Positions 8,052-17,718 of a stretch of DNA of 64,000 nt are shown here, piece after piece. The DNA is taken from contig NZ_WJBU01000011.1 in assembly GCF_009646335.1 (NCBI RefSeq), forward strand, positions 1 to 64,000. The letters are read 5' to 3'. Position numbers and translations under genes: made by a program. The DNA is from Caenimonas koreensis DSM 17982 (GTDB lineage: Bacteria > Pseudomonadota > Gammaproteobacteria > Burkholderiales > Burkholderiaceae_C). The notes beneath the pieces were generated by a model that saw only the letters and a program-made list of their open reading frames with translations, was not told the origin of the DNA and made no database searches. Numbering within the stretch: position 1 is the stretch's first letter; the number at the start of each line of letters is the position of its first letter.

Positions 8052-8566
8052 CGTGCTGCCGGTGCGCGCGTGTACTTGCCGTCAAACGCAACCGTCCACT
8101 GCCCTTTCGCGTCGGTCGATTCCCAGAGCTGGCGAACGCTGCCATCGGCGTTCGGCGTCCACGTGATGCGATGCCTCGTCGGCGCGCCACCCAGGTTCGA
8201 CGTCTGGCCTTCCAGCACCATCGCTCCGTTGCGCAGGCCGCCTTCGAGCAGCAGCAAAGTGCCGCCCGTGTCGACCCAGCTCTGGTGCCATATCTTGCGG
8301 GCAGCGTCGTAGATGTTCAGGCTCTCGCCGCTGTAGCCCTTGCCGGTGTCGTAGCGCTCATGCAGCACGCAGCCGCCATATTCGCGTTCGATGCGGTTGG
8401 TGCCGGCCAGCTTGCCGTCGGGCGTGTGCACCTGCCACTGGCCGAGCCAGAAGTCGAATGCGCGAAAGGCGGAGTCATCGCACGGCCCTGCGACCGCGGC
8501 TGCATGGCCCAGCAAGAACGCGGCGAGAACGGCCAGTTGGCGTGTCGGCAATGTGGACATCGGCAT
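8048..8566 (-). CDS. Secreted DUF1579-like hypothetical protein
   Basis: A 172-residue protein with an N-terminal signal peptide (hydrophobic LAVLAAFLLGHAAAVAG, cleavage likely near residue 27) and a mature part rich in beta strands. It contains FDFWLGQWQVHTPDG and GGCVLHERYDTGKGYSGESLN, a pattern seen in lipocalin-like DUF1579-type proteins of unknown function. It probably acts in the periplasm. Its stop overlaps the start of the RimJ/RimL-like gene, so expression is probably coupled, although no functional link is evident. Confidence 0.7.
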   Translation of the reverse strand: MPMSTLPTRQLAVLAAFLLGHAAAVAGPCDDSAFRAFDFWLGQWQVHTPDGKLAGTNRIEREYGGCVLHERYDTGKGYSGESLNIYDAARKIWHQSWVDTGGTLLLLEGGLRNGAMVLEGQTSNLGGAPTRHRITWTPNADGSVRQLWESTDAKGQWTVAFDGKYTRAPAAR

Positions 8567-8636
8567 GTGTGCTCCATGGATGAATGCGGCGTGCGAGCAT
8601 TCTGATGCGAATGCGCCCGCTGTCCAACTGCCAGTT

Positions 8637-9371
8637 TCAGGTGCGCTGGCGCAGTGCCTCGTACAGGCAAACGCCGCTGGCCACCGACACGTTCAGGCTT
8701 TCGACCGCGCCACGCATCGGGATGCTCACAAGCTCATCGCACGACTTGCGCGTGAGCTGGCGCATGCCCGGGCCTTCTGCGCCCAGCACCAGCGCCACAG
8801 GGCCTTTGAGGTCGACCTGGTAGATGGTCTTGGGCGCATCGTCACTGGTGCCGATGCACCAGATGCTGCGCTCCTTGAGTTCTGCCAGCGTGCGCGCAAG
8901 GTTGGTGACCATGAAGTACGGCACGGTCTCGGCGGCGCCGCTCGCGACTTTGGCAACCGTCGCGTTGATGCCGGCGGCGTGGTCCTTCGGCGCGATCACG
9001 GCGTGAGCGCCCGCGCCATCGGCGACGCGAAGGCAGGCGCCGAGGTTATGCGGATCGGTGATGCCATCGAGCACGAGCAGCAGCGGCGGGCCTTCGATGC
9101 TGTCGAGCAGGTCGTCCAGCGAGTGCGTGGCCTTCAGTTCGGTGACGCGCGCCGCCACGCCTTGATGGCCATGGCTGCCTGCGAGCTTGGCCAGGCGAAC
9201 GCCATCAGCGTCGATGATGCGGGCGCCTGCTTCATGCGCCCGGTCAAGGAACTGACGCATGCGCGCGTCGCGCCGTGTGGGGTCGGCGTAGATCTCGATG
9301 ATGGATGCAGGCGCGGTCTTCAGGCGCACGCCAACAGCGTGGAAGCCGAACAGGACTTTGGGGGAGGACAT
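8637..9371 (-). CDS. rlmB: 23S rRNA (guanosine-2251-2'-O)-methyltransferase RlmB
   Basis: A 244-residue SPOUT methyltransferase, close to the 243 residues of E. coli RlmB. It has the N-terminal L30e-like substrate domain ([15 protein letters not shown]...) and the three knot motifs: [32 protein letters not shown] and [19 protein letters not shown]. It methylates G2251 in the peptidyl-transferase centre. The ATG at 9371 was chosen over the upstream ATG because [13 protein letters not shown] matches the family start. It sits alone, 19 bases after the ABC ATPase stop on the same strand. Confidence 0.95.
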   Translation of the reverse strand: MSSPKVLFGFHAVGVRLKTAPASIIEIYADPTRRDARMRQFLDRAHEAGARIIDADGVRLAKLAGSHGHQGVAARVTELKATHSLDDLLDSIEGPPLLLVLDGITDPHNLGACLRVADGAGAHAVIAPKDHAAGINATVAKVASGAAETVPYFMVTNLARTLAELKERSIWCIGTSDDAPKTIYQVDLKGPVALVLGAEGPGMRQLTRKSCDELVSIPMRGAVESLNVSVASGVCLYEALRQRT

Positions 9372-9390
9372 GCGGGGATTATCGCGGTCG

Positions 9391-10059
9391 CTAGACCACG
9401 ACGCCCGCCTCGATCGTGATGCGCCGCTCGCACCGTGACGCAATCGACCGGTCATGCGTGACCAGCACCAGCGTCGTGCCCAATTCGCGGTTCAGGTCGA
9501 ACATCAGTTCCATCACCTTCTCGCCTGTCGCGAAGTCAAGGCTGCCCGTCGGCTCATCAGCAAGCAACACCGCTGGCTGCACGACAAAAGCGCGTGCCAA
9601 TGCCACACGCTGCTGCTCGCCGCCCGACAACACCTTGGGGTAGTGACCCAGCCGCTGCGACAGGCCGACGCGCGACATCATCTCTGTCGCGGCCTTGCGT
9701 GAATCAGCGCGACCCGCCAACTCAAGCGGCAACATCACGTTCTCCAGCGCCGTCAAATTGCCCAGCAGCTGGAAGCTCTGGAACACAAAGCCGACTTGCC
9801 GTGCCCGCAGCGCCGCCCGCTCATCCTCGCCGATGGCGAAGATGTCTGCGCCAGCGACGCGAACGGTGCCGCGAGTCGGCGTATCAAGCCCGGCGATGAT
9901 CGACAGCAGCGTACTCTTGCCCGAACCCGACGCGCCGACGATGGCGGCAGTCTCCTTTTGGGCCAGCGTGAAATCGATATCGCGCAGAATATCGAGCGTG
10001 CCTGTGGAGTCCGTGACCGATTTGTAGACGTGCTCGACAGCAATGATGGGATCAGACAT
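9391..10059 (-). CDS. ybbA: ABC transporter ATP-binding protein, YbbA/LolD-like
   Basis: A 222-residue ABC ATPase with Walker [10 protein letters not shown] (42-50), signature LSGGEQQR (about 144-151), Walker B VLLADEPT and H-loop VTHD. The MacB/LolD-type family drives mechanotransmission or lipoprotein release. It is divergent from a TesA-like esterase, the same arrangement as ybbA-tesA in E. coli; there ybbA is followed by the permease ybbP, which is absent here. The ATG (10057-10059) is complementary to the esterase's own ATG. Confidence 0.85.
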   Translation of the reverse strand: MSDPIIAVEHVYKSVTDSTGTLDILRDIDFTLAQKETAAIVGASGSGKSTLLSIIAGLDTPTRGTVRVAGADIFAIGEDERAALRARQVGFVFQSFQLLGNLTALENVMLPLELAGRADSRKAATEMMSRVGLSQRLGHYPKVLSGGEQQRVALARAFVVQPAVLLADEPTGSLDFATGEKVMELMFDLNRELGTTLVLVTHDRSIASRCERRITIEAGVVV

Positions 10060-10696
10060 GTTGGATCGTTGGAAGCGCCGTGACTTTATCGCGGCCGCGT
10101 TAGCTGGGAGTTATCAGGTGGCATTCGCCGCAGGCACACCGCCGGTCATTCTCGTCGTGGGCGATTCGCTCAGCGCGGAGTATGGCTTGAAGCGCGGCGA
10201 AGGCTGGGTGGCCCTGCTGGAAAAGCGCCTGGCCGGGCAGAAGATCGCCGCTACCGTTGTCAATGCCAGCATCAGCGGCGACACGACGTCGGGCGGCCGC
10301 TCACGCCTGGCTCCACTGCTGGCGCAGCACAAGCCTTCCATCGTCATCATCGAACTCGGCGGCAACGACGCATTGCGCGGCCTGCCGGTGCAGATGACAG
10401 AAGACAACCTGACGGCGATGGTCGTTGCATCCCAGCAAGCGCGCGCCAAAGTGCTGCTCGTTGGCATGCAGATGCCGCCCAACTACGGCGCTGACTACAC
10501 CAGGCGCTTTGCGGCGATGTACGCCAAGGTGGCAGGCACGCACAAGACGGGGCTCGTGCCGTTCCTGCTCAAAGGCGTGGGCGATGTGGCCGACCCGTTG
10601 TCGATGTTCCAGGCCGACCGCATCCACCCCAAGGCGCTGGCGCATCCGGTCATGCTCGACAACGTCTGGCCTGAACTCAAGAAGCTGCTCAAGTGA
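10058..10696 (+). CDS. tesA: Arylesterase / lysophospholipase TesA-like SGNH hydrolase
   Basis: A 212-residue SGNH hydrolase. Block I GDSLSAEYG gives the nucleophile Ser at about 37, block III ELGGNDALRG the oxyanion Asn, and block V DRIHP the catalytic Asp/His. The N-terminus has a twin arginine before a hydrophobic stretch (KRRDFIAAALAG), so export, possibly by Tat, is likely. The family cleaves thioesters, aryl esters and lysophospholipids in the periplasm. The start at 10058 uses the same CATG as the divergent ABC ATPase; an ATG at 10043 is a possible alternative. The gene is followed without a gap by mnmH. Confidence 0.88.
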   Translation: MLDRWKRRDFIAAALAGSYQVAFAAGTPPVILVVGDSLSAEYGLKRGEGWVALLEKRLAGQKIAATVVNASISGDTTSGGRSRLAPLLAQHKPSIVIIELGGNDALRGLPVQMTEDNLTAMVVASQQARAKVLLVGMQMPPNYGADYTRRFAAMYAKVAGTHKTGLVPFLLKGVGDVADPLSMFQADRIHPKALAHPVMLDNVWPELKKLLK

Positions 10697-11745
10697 GTCT
10701 CAAGACCGTGAGCGCTGCCGACGCGATCTCGCGGCTCGGTGACTTTTCCGCCGTGATCGACGCGCGCACCGAATCCGAATTCGCGCAAGACGCGATTCCC
10801 GGCGCGATCAACTGGCCATCGCTCAACGACGAAGAGCGCAAGATCATCGGCACGATCTACAAGCAGGTCAGCCCGTTCGAGGCGCGCAAGCGGGGCGCGA
10901 TGCTCGTCTCGGCCAACATCGCACGCCACATCGAACGCGAAGTGCTGGACAAAGACCGCAACTGGCAGCCGCTCGTGTACTGCTGGCGCGGCGGGCAACG
11001 CAGCGGCGCGCTCGCACTGGTGCTGGCGCAGATCGGCTTCAGGGTGCATGTGGTCGAGGGCGGCTACAAGGCGTTTCGCACTGCCGTGCTGGCCGACCTG
11101 CCGGTGCTGGCCAACCGGCTCGACTACCGCGTGATCTGCGGGCCTACCGGTTCCGGCAAGACGCGGCTGCTGCAGGCATTGATCGCAGAAGGCGCGCAGG
11201 TGCTCGACCTGGAGGCGCTGGCCAGCCACCGCAGCTCAGTGCTCGGCTCGATCCCCGGCCAGCCGCAACCCACGCAAAAGCGCTTCGACACGCTGGTATG
11301 GAATGCGTTGCGGCAGTTCGACCCGGCACGGCCGGTGTTTGTCGAGAGCGAAAGCCGCAAGGTCGGCAATGTCGCCATCGGCGATGCGCTGATCGCCAGA
11401 ATGCGCGCGAGCCCCTGTCTGGACCTGCAGCTGCCATTCGAGGAACGCGTGGCCCTGCTGCTGGAAGACTACGCCTTCTTCGCGCACGACGACGCGTTGT
11501 TTTGCGACCGGCTGGGCGCACTCACCGAACTGCGCGGCAAAGCCACCGTGCAGGGCTGGCAGGAAGATGTGGTGGCGGGGAGAACAGAGAAGGTCGTGCG
11601 TGAGCTACTGGAAAAGCACTACGACCCTGGCTATCGCGCATCGATGGTGCGCAACTTCAGCCGCTATGCAGATGCGCAGCCGCTCACGCCTTCAGGGCGG
11701 GGTGCGGACGCAATGCGCTCACTGGCGAGGCAGATGCTCAGTTAA
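10693..11745 (+). CDS. mnmH: tRNA 2-selenouridine synthase
   Basis: A 350-residue protein with an N-terminal rhodanese domain (active-site loop VYCWRGGQRSGALA, Cys at about residue 97) and a P-loop domain (GPTGSGKT at about residues 151-158). This is the domain order of MnmH/SelU/YbbB, which geranylates and then selenates 2-thiouridine at the wobble position of tRNA using selenophosphate. The GTG start at 10693 overlaps the tesA stop (AAGTGA). No selD is visible in the window. The C-terminus ends close to a convergent small gene. Confidence 0.92.
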   Translation: MSLKTVSAADAISRLGDFSAVIDARTESEFAQDAIPGAINWPSLNDEERKIIGTIYKQVSPFEARKRGAMLVSANIARHIEREVLDKDRNWQPLVYCWRGGQRSGALALVLAQIGFRVHVVEGGYKAFRTAVLADLPVLANRLDYRVICGPTGSGKTRLLQALIAEGAQVLDLEALASHRSSVLGSIPGQPQPTQKRFDTLVWNALRQFDPARPVFVESESRKVGNVAIGDALIARMRASPCLDLQLPFEERVALLLEDYAFFAHDDALFCDRLGALTELRGKATVQGWQEDVVAGRTEKVVRELLEKHYDPGYRASMVRNFSRYADAQPLTPSGRGADAMRSLARQMLS

Positions 11746-11764
11746 GGCCGCGAGCGCCAGGCGT

Positions 11765-11947
11765 TCAGGGCTGCTGGGGAGGTACGTCGCCGGTCGGTTC
11801 CTGGCCGTCTTCGGCAGGCATGTCGCCCGGGTTGCCCGACTCGTCACCGGGCTTGCGCTCGGACTTCGCGCGCAGCTTGTCCTCTTTTTTTCGTTTCTTC
11901 GCGAGTTCCTTCTGGCGCTTCTCGTAACCGTAATTGGGTGTAGCCAC
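11765..11947 (-). CDS. Small basic conserved hypothetical protein
   Basis: A 60-residue protein starting MATPNYGYEKRQKELAKKRK, followed by a charged helix (KKEDKLRAKSERKPGDE) and an acidic/proline-rich tail. Small proteins with this opening are common in Burkholderiales but have no known function. The high Lys/Arg content of the first half suggests nucleic-acid or ribosome contact, which is only a guess. It stands between the mnmH stop and the cystathionine beta-lyase region as a single gene. Confidence 0.7.
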   Translation of the reverse strand: MATPNYGYEKRQKELAKKRKKEDKLRAKSERKPGDESGNPGDMPAEDGQEPTGDVPPQQP

Positions 11948-12019
11948 AGGACTTTCCGTTCAAATTTCTTCCGATTGGTCCAATGTAAGCGATAACGCCT
12001 CGCCCTTAGCAACTGACTG

Positions 12020-13216
12020 TCAATCGAGCGCAGCCATGGCTTGCGCCAGGTCAGCCTGCAGGTCTTCAACGGCTTCGAGGCCAATCGAAAACCGCACCAG
12101 CGTCCCTTTGTGCGGCCAGGTTCCGAGTCGCGCGCTGCGCATCGACGCGATGTCGTACGGCACCACCAGACTCATCGGCCCGCCCCACGAATAGCCGAGC
12201 TTGAAGAGCCTGAGCGCATCGCAGAAGGCATCGACCTGCGCCGTGGAATAACGTTCATCAAACACAACTGAAAAGAGCCCCGCCGCCGCATCGCGCTCAC
12301 CGCAGAGTTCGCGCCAATGGCGGTGGCCGGGCGAGCCTTCGACCGCCGGGTGCAGCACCTTCGAGATTTCCGCACGGCCGCCGAGCCACAAAGCGAGCTT
12401 GCGCGCCGCCACGTCATGCGCGCGATAGCGCAGCGGCATCGACGGCAGCGAACGCAGGATCGCTTCGGCATCGTTCGCGCCTACACCCTGCCCCGTGCGC
12501 ATATGCGTGTGCTTCAGCTTCAGGTGCAGGTCATCGCGACTCGTGATCACGGCGCCCATCAATACGTCACCGCCACCGCTGGGGTACTTGGTGAGCGCGT
12601 GCACAGAAATATCGACCGACGCGCCGCCGCCCAGATCGAACGGGTTGAAGGCCATGCCTGCGCCCCAAGTGTTGTCGAGCGCGCACGTCACGCCGGCATC
12701 GCGGCAGATGCGCGCCAGGGCTGGCAAATCGGGGAATTCCATCGTCACCGAGCCGGGGGCTTCGAGCCAGACGAGTTTCGTTGCCGGCGTGATGCGCGCC
12801 TGCAAGTCAGCGGGGTTCATCGCGTCATACAGCTGGCAGGTGATGCCCCAGGCCTTCAGCTCGCCGTCGGCCAGCGCCTTGTTCGGGCCATAGGCGTTAT
12901 CCGGAATCAGAACCTCGTCGCCGGTCTTGAGCAAAGCCATCGCAACGTTGGCAATGGCGGCCAGGCCGCTGGGCACCAGGATGCAGTACTTGCCGCCTTC
13001 GCTGGTCGCCAGCCGCTCTTCGAGCATGAAGGTCGTCGGCGTGCCGTGCAGGCCGTAGGTGTAGCCGGCCTTGGTCTGCCAGTTGCGCGAGCGCATGGCG
13101 GCAACGTTGGCAAAGATGATCGTGGACGCCTTGTGCACAGCGGGCTGCGGTGCGGCAAAGCCAGCGGGCGGCGTGTAGGCGTGGTGGATGAGATCGGTGA
13201 TCGGCTGCTTGCTCAT
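12020..13216 (-). CDS. metC: Cystathionine beta-lyase
   Basis: A 398-residue PLP enzyme of the Cys/Met metabolism family. The cofactor lysine is in SVHALTKYPSGGGDVLMG (Lys about 210). YGLHGTPT (about 54-61) and DNTWGAG (about 181-187) are the phosphate and Asp-binding elements. DNTWG rather than DNTF(A/M) and the overall style fit the MetC-type beta-lyase, which converts cystathionine to homocysteine, ammonia and pyruvate; a gamma-synthase is less likely. The ATG at 13216 gives MSKQPITDLIHHAY, the usual start; an upstream start adds an unlikely His-rich tail. Confidence 0.88.
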   Translation of the reverse strand: MSKQPITDLIHHAYTPPAGFAAPQPAVHKASTIIFANVAAMRSRNWQTKAGYTYGLHGTPTTFMLEERLATSEGGKYCILVPSGLAAIANVAMALLKTGDEVLIPDNAYGPNKALADGELKAWGITCQLYDAMNPADLQARITPATKLVWLEAPGSVTMEFPDLPALARICRDAGVTCALDNTWGAGMAFNPFDLGGGASVDISVHALTKYPSGGGDVLMGAVITSRDDLHLKLKHTHMRTGQGVGANDAEAILRSLPSMPLRYRAHDVAARKLALWLGGRAEISKVLHPAVEGSPGHRHWRELCGERDAAAGLFSVVFDERYSTAQVDAFCDALRLFKLGYSWGGPMSLVVPYDIASMRSARLGTWPHKGTLVRFSIGLEAVEDLQADLAQAMAALD

Positions 13217-13253
13217 GGGTGGATGGTAGTGCCTCGAGCCTCTCAACCCCAGA

Positions 13254-14372
13254 TCACCACCCCGGCAAATTGATGTAGTAGCGCGTGGACCGCCCCGCGC
13301 CGACGCGTTTCAACAAGCCCGCTTCTTCCAGTTCAAGCAGGTCCCGCGATGACGTCGCGCGAGAAGCGGACGTCAGGCTTTCGTGTTTGCGCGTGCTGAG
13401 GCCTCCCTCGAAGCCGCCGGGCCCCGCGTCGAGCAGCACGTTCAACACTTTGCGTTGCCGCTCGTTCACTGGCTTGTCGCGGTGGGTCGCCCAGAAGCGC
13501 GCCTTGGCGAGCGATGCGTCCACGACTTGCACGGCTTCTTCGCAAGCCACGCCCACTTGCTCCACAAACCATGCGACCCATGCCGTCACATCGCAAGTGC
13601 CGTGCTGTGCTGATTCGAGCTGTTCGTAATACTCGTCCCGCGTTTCGAGCAGGCGTTGCGAGATGCGCATCAACCTGCCGACTTCGCCGCTGTCGCGGGC
13701 AAGGGCCAGATCAACCAGCACGCGGCCGACGCGGCCGTTTCCATCTTCGAAAGGATGGATCGTTTCGAACCAGAGGTGGGCGACAGCCGCCTGCACAAAA
13801 CGATCCGCCTCTTCGCCGCGATTGAACCAATCCAGCAGGGCTTTCATCTCCGCCGTGACCCGGCCAGCGGGCGGCGCTTCGTAGTGAACCACCTCGCGCC
13901 CGGCAGGTCCGCTCACGATCTGCATCGGATGCTTGCGGTAGCCGCCCACGAGGATGGGGCGCATGCCGGAATAGCCCGTCGGAAACAGCGCGGCCTGCCA
14001 CGCGCACAGGCGCTTGTGCGTGAGTGTCTGCATGGCGTTGGCGACTGCGTCGTCCATGATGTCCAGCAGGCCATCGACGTGGCGTGGCGCGGCTGGGCCT
14101 TTGACCTTTGCGCCGCTCAGCCGGCGGGCAACCGATGAGCGCACCGCCAGCAAGTCGAGTTGCTCGCCCTCTATGGCCGATGTGGACATGGCTTCCTGCG
14201 TCCACGCTTCGGCAGCCAGCGACTGGCGCTCGTCGAATCCGATGGTGGTCAGTTTTCCCTCAAGGGCGCCCTGCGCCCGGCGCGCACGGGCCAGCGCACT
14301 GGCGACCTTCGCGCTGTCGTAGCGCAAGGCGGGCCAATTGCGGTCTTTCCAGAGGAGATGCGTCGATTTCAT
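13254..14372 (-). CDS. Fic-domain protein with N-terminal inhibitory motif and C-terminal winged helix
   Basis: A 372-residue Fic protein. Order: N-terminal helical region with the inhibitory motif TSAIEG (64-69), which fits the [S/T]xxxE[G/N] rule of class II Fic proteins; Fic core with HPFEDGNGRVGR (206-217) holding the catalytic His; C-terminal winged-helix region (about 315-372, with LEEAGLLKRVGAGRSTRYYI). Fic enzymes transfer AMP or another phospho-group to hydroxyls of target proteins, and the E68 motif keeps this in check by blocking the ATP gamma-phosphate site. The target is unknown. The winged helix suggests DNA binding, and the region immediately upstream carries an array of matching half-sites. 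The first site starts five bases from the ATG. Confidence 0.9.
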   Translation of the reverse strand: MKSTHLLWKDRNWPALRYDSAKVASALARARRAQGALEGKLTTIGFDERQSLAAEAWTQEAMSTSAIEGEQLDLLAVRSSVARRLSGAKVKGPAAPRHVDGLLDIMDDAVANAMQTLTHKRLCAWQAALFPTGYSGMRPILVGGYRKHPMQIVSGPAGREVVHYEAPPAGRVTAEMKALLDWFNRGEEADRFVQAAVAHLWFETIHPFEDGNGRVGRVLVDLALARDSGEVGRLMRISQRLLETRDEYYEQLESAQHGTCDVTAWVAWFVEQVGVACEEAVQVVDASLAKARFWATHRDKPVNERQRKVLNVLLDAGPGGFEGGLSTRKHESLTSASRATSSRDLLELEEAGLLKRVGAGRSTRYYINLPGW

Positions 14373-14376
14373 GGGC

Positions 14377-14470
14377 TAATCAACTCAAGGCGTGAGTCGA
14401 TTATGCCCCTTAATCGACTCAAAAAATGAGTCGATTATCCCGGTTATTCGCCTCAAAACAGAGGCGGCAA
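14377..14470. promoter_or_regulatory. Regular operator array of 10-bp half-sites upstream of fic
   Basis: Half-sites alternate in direction with exact 7-base spacers: TAATCAACTC (14377-14386), GAGTCGATTA (14394-14403), TAATCGACTC (14411-14420), GAGTCGATTA (14428-14437) and TATTCGCCTC (14445-14454). A weaker sixth, GAGGCGGCAA (14461-14470), follows after 6 bases. The period is 17 bases. The array fills all of the space between the fic start (14372) and the next gene (14473), covering the promoter and the ribosome binding region. The sites are likely bound by the winged helix of the Fic protein itself. Confidence 0.7.
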
Positions 14471-14472
14471 CC

Positions 14473-14997
14473 TCAAACCTTCCACTTCTCCAGCAGCTTC
14501 TCCGGCCCCATCGAGTCATAGCCTTCGAACGGCTGGTGGATCCACGGGTTGGTGGGAAGGTATTCCACCGAATAGTCGGGCATGAACTTGGAGACGCCCT
14601 TGGTCCAGATCACGGCGCTCTTCAATTCGGTGATCGGCTTGTAGCCGGTGCGCAGCATGTCGAGCACGGCGTGCAGCGTTGCGCCCGAATCAGCGAGGTC
14701 GTCAACGAGGAGCACCTTGCCCGCAATCTCGCCCTGCGGCGTCGTGATGTAGCGGGCGATGTCGAGGTGGCCCTGCACCGTGCCGGCCTCGGCGCGGTAC
14801 GAGCTGGTCGACATGATGGCCAGCGGCTTGTCGAAGATGCGCGAGAGGATGTCACCGGGCCGCATGCCGCCGCGCGCCAGGCACAGGATGGTGTCGAACT
14901 GCCAGCCCGACTGGTGGATCTTGATCGCGAGCTTCTCGATGAGGCTGTGGTATTCGTCGTAGCTGACGTACAGGTGCTTGCCGTCTTCAGTCAACAT
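14473..14997 (-). CDS. Phosphoribosyltransferase (xanthine/hypoxanthine-guanine type)
   Basis: A 174-residue type I phosphoribosyltransferase. The PRPP-binding loop is VLLVDDLADSGAT (95-107), preceded by the CLARGGMRPGDIL segment (39-51) that holds the pyrophosphate loop. The family salvages purine bases by transfer to PRPP. It lies 12 bases downstream of purA on the same strand, which fits a purine salvage role (hypoxanthine, guanine or xanthine); the exact base cannot be told from the sequence. Some relatives are annotated as Gpt-like. Confidence 0.85.
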   Translation of the reverse strand: MLTEDGKHLYVSYDEYHSLIEKLAIKIHQSGWQFDTILCLARGGMRPGDILSRIFDKPLAIMSTSSYRAEAGTVQGHLDIARYITTPQGEIAGKVLLVDDLADSGATLHAVLDMLRTGYKPITELKSAVIWTKGVSKFMPDYSVEYLPTNPWIHQPFEGYDSMGPEKLLEKWKV

Positions 14998-15009
14998 TCG
15001 ATGTGCTCC

Positions 15010-17530
<2,521 letters not shown>

Positions 17531-17718
17531 GATTTTGGGGCGCTGTTAAAAGCGGTATTTTACGCGGGTTGTCCGCCCTCCCCGTCCGCTCCCCGTTCAG
17601 CTTACGCGCAGGGTGGCAGGCAACCCCATGCCGCTGCAGAAGACGTTCAACAAGAAGTTGAGCATCTACCAGGTGCAGGCGGTGCTGGCGGCGTATGTGC
17701 TGAAGTAGCTGTCCCTCA

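Noticed and set aside
17628..17708. Short frame MPLQKTFNKKLSIYQVQAVL... upstream of hisZ
   Set aside because: It could be a 26-codon gene or the remnant of a lost gene, but there is no ribosome binding site and no family I recognise.
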